Below are positions 1-12,800 of a stretch of 64,000 nt of DNA, in pieces; position 1 is the first letter of the stretch, and every line of letters begins with the position of its first letter. The DNA is taken from the NCBI RefSeq assembly GCF_031877795.1, contig NC_133971.1:7520784-7584783 (forward strand). The letters are read 5' to 3'. A model generated the notes under the pieces. That model ran no database searches. It had not been told where the DNA came from and worked only from the letters and a program-made list of their open reading frames with translations. Position numbers and translations under genes: made by a program. The DNA comes from Strix aluco. Its lineage: Eukaryota; Chordata; Aves; Strigiformes; Strigidae.

Positions 1-845
1 ATACTTACAGTATTCTAGATCCATACTCAATAAATGCCTGCATCCTCAATTCTTCAGGAAGATACTTACTTATAAAAGCAAAAGTACTCTTTCTATGACT
101 GAAATTACACGTACATTTTTAGTACCTTTCTGTCTTTGTCTGTACTGTAACTAGACTTCCATGGAACGTGTGTACTTCCTCCAAATATTTTTAAAAAGGT
201 TAGCAGAGTACAAGAGAAACCACTCCTCATGAAAACCTAAAGAATTTGGGAACTTGTGTTTTTACTCTTTGCAAAACTTCTGTGCCACATTAAAATGCTG
301 CATCTATGTAACATGGTGTTAATTTCTCTGCGAATGGAAGGAAAGCCCTTCAAGGGACACAAATTTGCAATATCTTTCAACTTGTTCCATTGAGAATATA
401 AAGGGGGAACGTCTGTCACTTCCTGAATTTGCAAGTGTTTGGGACCGATGCAAAACTGTGCCATCTCCACTGTAGCCTCTGGCAGTGCAGCTACTGGGCA
501 AGAAATCTCCTCATGGTGCTATTCTGGCAGGTCCTGACCTGAAGAGTACAGAAGTACCAGAATGAGTAAGGACCTAGAGTGTTTTAAATGTGAGTGGCAG
601 GGTTGTAGTAATAAACAAATAATCTTTAATCGACTTATAAACTGATTAAACGATAATGGTAGTGCAACAATGAGAATTTTGCTATAGCATTGTAACTTGG
701 TGTAGTTATGGTTTATAAACACATATTAATTTGAAAAAAGCCATCTCCTTCCTTACTCTGGAAACAGATTACTTTGATTTGCTTCCTCAGAGCTGGTCAG
801 AAGATGGGGATTGTTCTGTATCTCATCTTTCATCTTTTGTTACAG
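1..845. other. SSBP2 intron, partial
   Basis: AT-rich intron sequence leading to the first exon seen. No exon, RNA gene or defined repeat recognised. Confidence 0.7.
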
Positions 846-894
846 GGGTCCTGGGGGTGGTAGACCTTGGCCAAACCCAACTAATGCCAATTCT
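846..894 (+). CDS. SSBP2: SSBP2 exon encoding [16 protein letters not shown]
   Basis: The acceptor is TTACAG ending at 845 and the donor is GTAAGT from 895. The first base completes an ATG codon begun in the previous exon, which lies left of the window. Then 16 codons follow, reading [16 protein letters not shown], a segment of the Pro/Gly-rich region conserved in the SSBP family. The 49-nt exon ends in phase 0. Frame and boundaries fit the human exon exactly, as far as I recall it. Confidence 0.93.
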
Positions 895-3800
895 GTAAGT
901 AAATATTTAAAATATATTAGACATCATCTTATATTTAGGGAAGTATTTCTCATAAATACACCAGAAAGAAAATTCCACATCATTCAACAAATAGAATACT
1001 GCATGCTTGATCTTTTTACCTGTAACCCTGATGCAGAGCAGGTACAGTGAGGAGGACATCTGAACAGAGAGCTCACTGACCTGCAAATACCCGAACTCTG
1101 TTCATAATCACACAACAGCTCTGCATCTTAACACCAGTTACAGCACTTCCATAACACAAAAGTTATTCTGGGGTGTATTTAAAATACATTTTAGCTTCCT
1201 TTAGCACAAGTAAAATGAGTTAGGTCAACACTATCTGGCCAGCAAGCTCTGCAGAAATCGCAGCTCGTTAAGATATGGCTTAATGTGTGCTCACATATTT
1301 TACATAACAAAAGCACATTTGCTGCTCTTAGCTAGGGAATATGGAATCATGAGCAATTGCTTGCAAGACATCAGCCATTTGTACATGCTTTTTGTAAAAA
1401 GCACTGCACTCAAATTTCATTGCAACAACTGCAAAATGAGGTAGTCTAATAGCAGCTTGAAGAAAGAGGAGGTCAGAGAGGCATCCCACATGAGCAACAG
1501 TGTCTGGTATTTCTTCAGAAAACACAAAGGTAAAGTTTTCATTTTCATTCAGTGATCATACATCATTAGTATAAAAATGTGTCCCTTTTTAGCACTTGCA
1601 GTTAGATAAGATGGGTCTGGCTTAACACACTAGCCTGGTTCTTTCTTTTGTTGTCAGTTCTCATTTTTTAATTCTGCTAATGACAATTGGGGGAAAAAAA
1701 AGAGCTGAAACTCTTCCTCAGTTTTCTTTTGCATGTATCCAACTAAAACAGATGTTAGGATATTTTTCAATTGATAGCTGAAATATTTTCATTCCATGAA
1801 ATTAATTGAGAGGTCCAGTAATAGATGTATTTGTAAAAATGAGTTGGCTGACAAGTTGTCTACAACCTTATAAAGCATATTACCTTAATAATCTTACATC
1901 TTAACCTTTTACTAGACTGCAGATATTTACAGACCTTATTCTGGCTCCCACAATAAGAAGACTCTTGTAGTAGAGGCAAGAACTGGATTCATACTAGACC
2001 TTGTAATTGGTATCTTAAAAAAATGATGCTGTCTGTTACAAATGCATTCCTCACTTATGAAACAATGGAGAGCAGATACCAGATCTCAGCCTACAGACAT
2101 TTAAGTGTCTGAATTATGTTATTCATATTAATTTCGTTAGAGTGACTACCAGGGCACAGTAATGGAATATTTTAATGTGAAGTATTGGGTACTGAATTTG
2201 CTTTGTGTCTATATTGCTACTTTTGCACTTGAACATACTTTCAACGACAAGGAGAGGTACTTGTTTTGTGAACAGTAGCTTTTTCCCATAATACTTAACT
2301 GTGTCTTGAAAAAAAATTAAGCAAATAAGCATTAATCTACAGCTGTACATAAATGTATGTATGGACTCCATCTCACTGCAGAAAAAATTACTGTATCATT
2401 TCTGTTGATATTACAGATACCTTATTCTTCAGCATCCCCTGGGAACTATGTAGTAAGTACACTTGTGTGTGTTTGCTGATTAGAATAGATGTTACATTTT
2501 ATTTAGGCAAAGAAATAGCTGTCCAGATGTTAAGAAGAACCCTTGTGTATTCGTTGAGAACTGAACAACTGATCTGCACTTACGTTTTTTTTTCTGCCAT
2601 CTACAGTGCATATGTTGATGTTCTTAACTAGAATCGTTATCAGTCTGGTCAAAATTGCCCTGAGTACTGTTTTATTTCAGCAAACATTTATATAACCAAC
2701 GCAATACATTGTCTTCAATAATAAAGGACAAAAAACCCCCAGCTTTCTCAGTAACACAATATTGTGTATGAGTTTCTGAACTTCAAAAAAACATTTTAAG
2801 AATTAGAACAAGCTTTTCTCTCCCCAAAGATATACAAATCAGTCCTTATAGCTAACATTTTAAGGGAAATTATTCTTATAATTGCCTTCTGAAGACTTGA
2901 AAATTCTTTTTTTCTCCATAGTTTGTTATGCCTTCATTTTACAGACAGTGTCTTGATTTATTATGGATTAGTTGGTATCATTGTTTTTTCTTAGTCTGTA
3001 CTTCCAAATGAAATAGTTAAAACTTTGTAATAGGCCCAGCTTTGATCTGTCATTCAAAAGAACACAAAATGCTAACCCTCTCTCTGAAATTTAGCAAATG
3101 CACTTTAGCTATCAACAGAATGTTTTTTATTGGAGCATATCCTGCTGTTTTTTTTCTCTATCCTGAGAGATTAACTTTGTTTATCCTTTTAGGCTCTTTA
3201 TTGTTGTTGTTACTGTTGTACTTGGATTATTTATACTTCTGATGTACTCTTCTAAGGCGTATTGTTTCATCTGTTTTCATCACATGCTTAGTACTGGTGT
3301 CACAGGGTAACGAGGGAGAATTTTTATATATATATATATATATATATGTTGAATTCCAAATGCCTGTGGGTTGGTCAGGTTTCAGTAGACCTTTCTTCTG
3401 ATATTTCATGTTTTATCACCTGAAGATTAGACAACTGCAGGGCATTGGCTTTAACCAGCATAAAACCTGAAGCTATTTCAGAATGTGGAAGTAGCAGGTC
3501 CTTCACCGTGAGGACATTATACCAGTGTTTTTTCATCTGTTTGTGCTGCTTATAGGTTTCTCTTACTTTCAGTTCTCGTAAGAGAGATGATCCTGCAGAG
3601 CTGAAGGATGAGTTCAAGAATGAGTTTGTTTTGTTTAGACAAAAGCAATTTCTTTTGTCCTTTATATAGACAATTAGCTGTGAAAAAGGTTATGATCCTC
3701 ATAAGTGTCCATAACTGTAGTATTCATTTTGCCACATGTTTAGTGGAAGCAGTCCAAATCTGCTGATCTCCAAACCAGTTCTTTTAATACAGAACTTCAT

Positions 3801-6800
3801 AAATTTCTCTCTATTGGGAAGAGGTTTCGTTCAGTTTGCTCAAGACATTAGTGATCAGTTATTGTTGCAGATTTTGAAGATTTTTTTTAATATTTGACTT
3901 CATATTCTCATTTTTTAGAAGTATGAAGTCCTGAGAAAACTAGAAAATAAGATACTATAGAAAATTACTTTAAAGAAGCAAACCTAAGTAAAATTCAAGT
4001 TGTAGAAGCAGATTCTGTTGTTTTAACTCACATCAAACCAAAGGTCAGCTGGGACAAATCACTTGGAGAAAAGAGGGCATGGCCATATTTCAGTGGATAG
4101 ATAGAGGAGGAGCAAGAGTAAAGAGGTGATTTTACTTCTTTGAGTTACAGTGATGAGACTGATGCTGGAACATTGCATCTAATTGGCAACATTGAAGGGA
4201 AATAAAAAGATCTGCAAAGATGCAAGATTGAAGTGTAGGAGAAAATGCCTGAGCCTTGGTTCAGATGTGCTCTGTGAACTCCAGCCGTGCTAGTGGGAAA
4301 GGTTGCTGCCTGATTCCTTGTCCCCGCTCTTCTGCTGAATGTTACCACTCCTTCAGGTCTGCCACTGGAGTTCCCTGGATGAGTGACCCTCTTCATCCAA
4401 AATAACTGAAGTTGATTGAAGCATTTAAAGAACCAGGTCCTTGCTGAAGCACTCGAGTTGACCCAGAATAAGTGGAGGGACACTCACAGTGGGAGCTCCA
4501 AACAGAGCTGAGGCTGCCGCTAGCAGAGGACAGTGGTGAAGCAGCTGAGGTGGGCCAAGGGTTGAAATCTTCTGCCAGCATAACTGCTTGCACAGTGCAT
4601 GTCTTGTCTGATGCTGAGAGAGTAGTCTTGCTTCAGAAAGGCTCACCACATTTTGGAAGAGGAATGCATGAACTCCAGCTATACAAACAGCTAAATAAGC
4701 AAAACTGGGGGGCAGTAGCTTGCAAGAGAGCAAGTATTTGGGGACAAGGTGTGGAATAGAGAGCTCTTAAAGCAGCCTTTTAGCCAAAGGATTTGGGATC
4801 TGGAACTACGCGCTTTGAGAGCTTAATGCGGTCAGTTTATCACACAGTTTTTGAGAAATAATTCCATTACGTATTAATATATTCTCAGAGTTGAAAATAG
4901 TTGATACCAAAAGACTTTCTAAGAGAAGTAAATATACAAACAATGAGAGTAAATACAAACTGAAAATCAGATGTGAAAGTTAGTAGTAAAGATAAGTAAC
5001 TTTTCTAATAAATGACCAGTCAGTGGTTTCTACATCTCTTTAAATGATGCTGAAAAATGCATACAAACCTAAAAAAATCAAGTTAGTGAGCTTAGTGCAC
5101 AAGTACATGGATAAAAAGTCATAGCCTGTGATGCCTAGGAGGTCATATATGTGATCCAGATGTCCCTTTGAATTTGGAGTCTGTAGCTGTGCAGCAGCAA
5201 TGGGGGAATTTCTCATTGCTGAGGGTTGAATAGGCCTTTCACACAGTTTTGGCAAGCCCAATCTTAAGACATTTAATTTCTGATTCAGTTGTAATTTGGG
5301 AGGCGGAAAAAGCTATGAGATGAAGTTGTGATTATGCCTTGATTTTATAAGCTGCTCTGTGGGTTTCATGATGGAGCAAGCCTTTGTTCTTGCACGCTTT
5401 ATGAAAGGTACTCGGTGACCTTGCTTAGTTCACAAACAAGGGGAAGCACAAGATCAAGAACTGGTAGGTGGGGTTGCATAGCAGGTCATAGAGGTATACA
5501 TGTTTACTGACTGCAGGGATGTGCTGCTGCTTCTGGGTAAAAAATTACTGTTTCGTCTACAATTAACTGTGAGTTGATCACTGGCTAGCAGACAGAGATA
5601 CTTCCCACTGCAAGGATTTTACGTGTACAAACCTGCAGAGGAGTGGTATCAGTCTGAAAGCTGATACATTACTGAGTTTGATTGTCTGAAAATAGTGTGT
5701 CCTAGTATGTTGCTGCTAGATGTTTTGTAAGAAATGTTAAGTAGTCCGTTGAGAAACAGTGTCTATTGTTTTAAATGCAAGACTTCTCTGCGTCATTCCA
5801 AAATACCTGAGTGAATTATAGCAGATCTCAGCAATGCCCTTGTAAGGAGACAGGAACAACCAAACCTTTATATTCAGTGCTGCTGAAAAAAATGTTTGTC
5901 TGGAACAGTATATCTGCTATTTTAAAATATAAGAAAAGATATAACAATATAGTAAGAGTCATATGGCAATGAAAATAATCATCTGTTGTTAGCAATCTGT
6001 ATTTTATATAATGGAAAGTCAATATTTATTGACTTTTATTGACAGAGACATTTTTACCAAACTGGAAGTTGGTAGCTTTTCATGTTACTTAAAAATATTT
6101 GTGGATGTGGAAACATAGGAAGCAAGAAGTTACAGTTCTGTTTTTACTGAACAATTTGGACATTTAGAATAAAATTCATGGAGAAGTTTTTAAAGAACTT
6201 TCAAAAGCTTGTCTAACAGCCAGAGCAGTTTGTGTACAGTTCTTAGTCATAAACAGATTTGCAAAACAGAAATACCTTAACTGAGAAAACAGATGTTTCG
6301 TGATGGTTTTGGTGGGGCTTTTTTTGGTTTTATCTTTGATTTAGCAGTCTAGGCACGTGATATGACTGTACCCAGGATTATCCTGCCCCTTTTAATCCAT
6401 CTGTCATTAATTTGAGAAGAAATTATGTATACAGATGTTATTTTAAAAATTGTAGGATATCATACAGACAGAATTAAGATGCCTATTGCATCGAGATACC
6501 AAGACTGCCTAAAAAAGAAAGCTTTCTTAAGGTGATTAGGCTCTTCTGTCCCCGTAGGACACCCCATTGTGTTGTGCTTAGCAAACATTGTTTACTCGAC
6601 CATTGACTGTACAGAGTACAACAAAACAGAAATGCCAGCTGAAAAAACAGTGGTAATAGAAGTAGGTTTAGGGTATTAAATATAATTGTCTTAGGCCGTG
6701 CTCCAAGTATTTCTCTTGTCTGACTCACAGCATGACACAGAGTTATTGACTAATGGATCTTGTTGAGTCTGTATACCCACATACATCAGAAGTCTGTGCC

Positions 6801-9800
6801 AGAGCTCGCTGACCAATTACCTTGTCTTAATCTGTGATGAGCTGTTTCACTAGCTTATCAGAAAATATGCGTGTTTTTACCAGAGTAACTCATGATATTC
6901 ATGATCTTTTTTTTTTTTTTCATTTATACTGTGTTCATTTTTTACTGCAGTATTTTTTCCCTTTCATGCTAACTGACATTTTCTGCTCTCTCTAGGGTCC
7001 TCCGGGAGGTGGAGGGCCACCAGGAACACCTATCATGCCTAGTCCTGCAGGTACTGAAATATGTTCGGAAATAATGAAAGATACTTTTAAGGGATTTTTA
7101 GGAGGTACACAAATTATTTTTCACACTTTGATTTTGATAATCAGATAACGATAAATTATTGCTTTTATACTTTCTATATCAGGTTTTTTCCTCCACTTTC
7201 ACTTTTTTTCTCTCCCTGCTATGTTGTAGAGATACAAAGCACTGTATCTGCAGTTCAGAGTAATTAATTTCTCTGGCTTTTGATCCCATCTTTTCTTGCA
7301 CCATTTCAGCAATACCAAGTTAAAAGCAAAAGAAGATGCAGTCTTTATTTGCTTTTACTAATGTTCTTTGGGACAATTCCACCAGTTTGGAAATCAGGAG
7401 ATTGCCAAATCTGGTGAAACTTCCCTAAAGTATCCTATGGGATAGACCTGTCCAACATGTGGCTCTCGAGTGATGCGCTGCATCCCGTGGCAATGTCATC
7501 TGACTGACAGCAGGGTCATGCTGGACAGGTTGCTCTCCTCTGTCTTGTAATGGAGGAGTAAGGCCCCAGAGGAGCCATCATCATGTCCTACCAGTGATCT
7601 GTTCACAGAACTTCAACTGCCCCATTGTTTCCCTAAGTAACATGGTCTGTGTCTTGCAATTCAGACCACATGGAGATTTTGGCCATGCAAAAGATTGGCC
7701 ACATTCCTACTAAGGTTTGAGGAAACGAGGGGTACAATGGGAGGACTCGAGATGGCTAGCTAGCTTCTCAGGGCTTGAAAGTGGTCAACTAGATGTAAGT
7801 ATTCCTCTCCATCGATGTTCTGCAAAGCTTCTGATATGAAGGTGGAACTGTAGGATGTGGAGGATGCTGTCCCCTCCCATGGACATCATCAGAAATCTGA
7901 TAGGATGAAACTAATTACATCTTGTGTAACCCAGTATTCAATAGCTACTCCTTTTGGCCAGTATCTGCCTTTGCAGCTCACTTTCACCAGCCAAGAGGGA
8001 CCTGTTCACCTCAGTGATGTTGCAGCATCCTCAGTCCTTTTGTCCTACATGTTCTTGGTATCCTCTACAGCACAAGAGGGTCGGGAAGTTTCCTAACTAG
8101 CCATGAAAACTTCTTGCACCAATATAATACCTTCATTAAATATAATTCCAGGTCTTTAAAAAAATGCAACCTAAGATAAAGCATAGGGCTTCCTCGTTCA
8201 TATTATTAGGGCAAAAGATAATTAGTGCAAGCTGGCATTTAAAAGTTAAGAGTCTCTTTTAACATAAAACAAACTTACGCATAGCCTGCATTTTTAAAAA
8301 TAGCCAGCACTGCAGTTATGGCACATGTTAGGCTGTCTGTGTGCAGCTCAAATAAAGCTTCTGCTGCCAGTTGTTCTGATTTTCAGTTAGAGACTCAAAG
8401 ATGTTTTGAGGCTCTGATTTCCAAAGTATGAAAACACTTAGAAATTGGCCACCTGAGAATTCTGCAAAGGTATTTACTTGCCTCTGAGACAAACCAGCTC
8501 TGAGGGTTCCCATGGCCCAACCAGCCTGTATGTATTTTTACATGAGCCAGCAGAACATGGGGAGAGCCAGGGATGTATGTTGCAAAAGGATCTGTTGGTT
8601 GAAGAACTTTTTGCCTACCTCATTGAATGTTAAAAATAACTTTTTATATGCTAATTTTACTTTGATAACTTTAGGCTAAGAGGTTTTTGTTCCCCCTCTT
8701 CCTCAAACAGCATATTTGAATGTTCTAGTGATATACATAGTGCCTGTATATAATGGAATTATTTACCCAGGTGAATTAATGCTTAGAAAACTGTCTTGGA
8801 AAGATTAAGGAATAGATAAAAACCTTGATTTTAACTTCCCAGTGTACATACAAATTCATTTTTGCGGGAGATCAGGCTGCATTCCCAGTTCCAACGCATT
8901 TTAATGGTTTCAGCTTTCTCACTTTCACTATTTCTAACTCAGAATTTCCCCATCACCTTGTCTTGGAAAAGGAATTACAGCTCAGCAATGGTTTTTATGT
9001 GTGTTGTTAATCTCAGGACTGGTTCAAAGAGGTGGAATGGTCTTTTGGAGGATCTAGGTACAAAGTACTAAACTATTCTTTATTCTTTCTGCAGATACTG
9101 ATTTTCCAGAGCTGCCAATACTTTTTTTAATCATGCTGTCCCCTTAGGGTTGCATTTAGACTTTCCTTAGGTCATTCTCCTCTCAGTAAACTTTTTCATT
9201 ACATGGCCTATCTCTTGTCAAGTTCCCTTGGGAAAGGTTTTTGCCCAATTTGTTTACTATCTGCTGCATTTTTTGCCTTCTCTTTCATGCAAATACTGAT
9301 GAAAGGTTGTTAAGATTTTGTGTGTATTGGCAGCGAGGATAAACTAGAGATCAGAATGAATAATTTGTATCTACTGATGGTTCTTAGACTGGTTTCTTAA
9401 GTTCAACTTAAGTTTCAACCAGAAGAGTTTTCTGGGTTGACTCCTGTATTTCAACTCTGGAGGTGCTCCACCTGAAAGTTCATGTGCATCAATTGCAGGA
9501 AAAGTACTGAGAAACAACATAACGGCGTCATCGTCTGGCAAGGCCAAGTGAAACTCTTGGCAGAATTTACTAGCTTAAGCACCATGCTGTGCCAGGATGG
9601 TTTTGCTGGTGTTGGATTCAGGGTTTTTTTGAAGCATTGCACCACACTGTACCATGAAGATATATCAGCTAAAGCTGTCCTTGGAGTGAGGATCTTTGCA
9701 CAATGTTCCACTGGGTAGTTATATATATCCAAAATCAAATAGACTGACATGGATAAGAATAAAAAATCTTGCAGGCCATATGATGAGAATCTCTTTATCA

Positions 9801-12800
9801 TGTATTAATAGATGGAAAACAAATTACAGGAAGTATTGATAAGAAGGAAACTCCTGTTTTATAGAGAATATTGAAGATGAGTGAAGTAATGTGGACCTCC
9901 AGGAAAAAGGGTTTATGGAATTAAATAGTTACAGATACTTGGTGATTTATAAACCTTTTAACAGTCATGCATAAAACTGGAGTCTAGAAGTAGTCACTTA
10001 GGGACCATTGCAATTATTTCTTTTCATAGCTCTGTTGTGTAGTAGCAGTAGATAGAAAGGGAATGAAATCTTCTATTATATTACCACTGTGTATCAGTGA
10101 TTCAGGCACAGAAATAATATGAACAAAATGACAGGAAGTGTATTAGATGAGTAGTTTTATTGAAAGGTATATATTAGCACTTAAAATAATCTCTTATTAC
10201 AGATTCAACCAACTCTGGAGACAACATGTACACTTTAATGAATGCAGTACCACCTGGACCCAACAGACCTAATGTAAATATGAATCTAGTTATATACTTC
10301 TTTGAATTATACAGCCTTTTTTATCCAAGCACTACGTTTCCATCACATATCATTAATACTAAGTTTTTCATTTCTATGGGTGACACTTCAGTTGCTTCCC
10401 CCCGACCACATACGTTTTAATGTTTCCCAAATCAATCATGCCAATACATGCAAAATAATGATTGGAGCATATTCTTCTACATGGAAAAGACCTTAGAGGC
10501 TTCTGCATGTGGATCTTGGGGACAATATAGTTTGTCACACTGTGGTGCAATAGACTTCTGTGTGATAAGATGTCATCCTAGGAGCTGCCACTAAGCATTA
10601 GTTTCTGCAGGATTCATAGTTTTGTTATAAAAAATTACCTACCTTTGAAAAGGGATGAGAAGATTGCAGTATTATGTTGCCCTGATGTTCTGTAAAAAAG
10701 GATAAAATTAATGCCTCTGAGAAGAAACAAACTTCCCTGTTTAGCTGAATGAATGTTAAGAATGAAGCCTGTTGATAGCATTTAAGTGTTTACCTAATGA
10801 ACTAGTTAACTTTTGACTATTTTAGTCTAAATTTCAGCAGTTCTAGAGCTGACAAAAGTCTGGATTCTTAGGCAGAACTTGTTTCTTCTGATCTTTCTCT
10901 ATGCTTTCGGTTTTATTGTATTTCTCTGATTACAACCATATTTCATTTAATCATGATCCGTATTAGGGGCCTTTTGAAGAAAAGGCCAGTAGAACTTAAA
11001 AATATAGATACTTAGATATTGCTAAATCATTATATGGTGAATTTTAGAAATTTTTCTGTAATGTTAATGTCTTTAAGTTTTTGAAGAACTAAATTTAAGG
11101 CTAATAGCTGAAATTGGACAGAAACTGCTCATGCTGCAAAGGTAATGCAGAGTAGCCTGGCTGTCAGTATGGATAAGGTTAGGGTTTGAAAACTGTTAAT
11201 TAATCACTTACTCATTGAAGAGAATCATAAAGCTGCCTGTAACTTCAATGGGAGTAGAGCTCAGTCACTACTAGCAAGTCTGAAAGTCATACATAAAGTG
11301 TTGAAGTAAATTACAAATTATTCCTAAATTATATTCCAGTTTACAGAGGTGAGAGTTTCCAAAAATCATGAAGGTAGCATTGGAAAAAGTGAACAAAAGC
11401 AATGATGTTTTTGTAGTCTTCTCCTGAAAGACTTTCAGTTGATTTGTGCATTCAGAGTCGGGACTGTGCATTTTTCCTTTATTTTTTTTTCCTGAGAAAT
11501 ATTTTCTTTTTACTAGATTATCTACAAAAACTTGTACAGTAATACCAGTTTTTAATGTCTGATCCTTTTGTAGTTTCCAATGGGGCCAGGGTCAGATGGA
11601 CCTATGAGTGGACTGGGTGGAATGGATTCACATCATATGAATGGATCATTAGGTAATGGTAGTAACTATTATGAACACTGTGAATTTTCAATGACTAGTG
11701 CCATTTTCTATGACCAGTTCTTTGAGTTACATGGAAGACTGTATGTAAAAATCTTTTAAAAACTGAAAAAGCTGTATATGCCTCAACAAGAAGTATTAAG
11801 ATACTTTTTAAGCATATGAGTTGGCATACATCGTGCAACATCTGGAAGAAAAATACAGCATTTTATTTACATAAGAGAGTATAGTTTTAATCCAGTTGAC
11901 GAAAACCTGTCTAAAGCATACCATCATAGTAATGTAGAGGTGAAGATGTAAGAGCCATTTTTATTTACCTCTCTTCCTCTTTGAAAATCTTGGGAAGGTG
12001 TCATTATGACATGCCGGTGCACACTTACATCAATTACCTGGAAGTAAGTTATTACATATTTTGATGCATGTGTTAAGGTGGTTTTATCCCAACACTACGA
12101 TGCCCTTATTGGTTCTATACTTAGCCATATGTCTGTTAGGTGTGAGTATTATTACTCCATCCCTATTAGCAGCTTCAGACAGATGCCAATTTTAATGCAG
12201 CTAAAAGAACATGAATTCATGTCAGGGCGTGCAGAAGCATGAGGAACAGCGTACTGCTTGACTTTTGACACTATGATTTTTGAAGGACTCATATCTAGAC
12301 GAGAAGCCTTGCACAACTCTGCAAAAAACACAGACTGCTTTATCTCATGACCATCCCAGCAAACTCTTTCCTCTTACTTTTTGCTGGAAACATGATACTC
12401 TTGAAAGGCATTTAAGAAACAAGCCACAGCTAAATAAATTGCATTTATGCCTTCTTCTTCCATACCCACAAGGTAAATAAATACCTTGTTTTTATTTCTG
12501 CTCATACCCTAACACTGGGCCAGTAGCTCTGAATACAGTTCTTGTGTTCTCCTCACTTCTGTCTGCATGGAGGGTGGTCAGTCATGCAGGTAACAACAGG
12601 AGGGAACCTCAGGCTGCAAAGACTTGGGATCTCTTTCTTCTTCTATCCCCCTGGTCCACCAGTAAGGTTCTCCTCTACATCTGGGAGCTGGCCCTATGTC
12701 CACAGGGGCACCAGCAACACCCTGCTGAGCAGTGCTTTCCTTTATGGGGAGAAACCCAAGCAAGCTGGATACAGATCAGGCAGGCAGAAGCCAAGCTGCC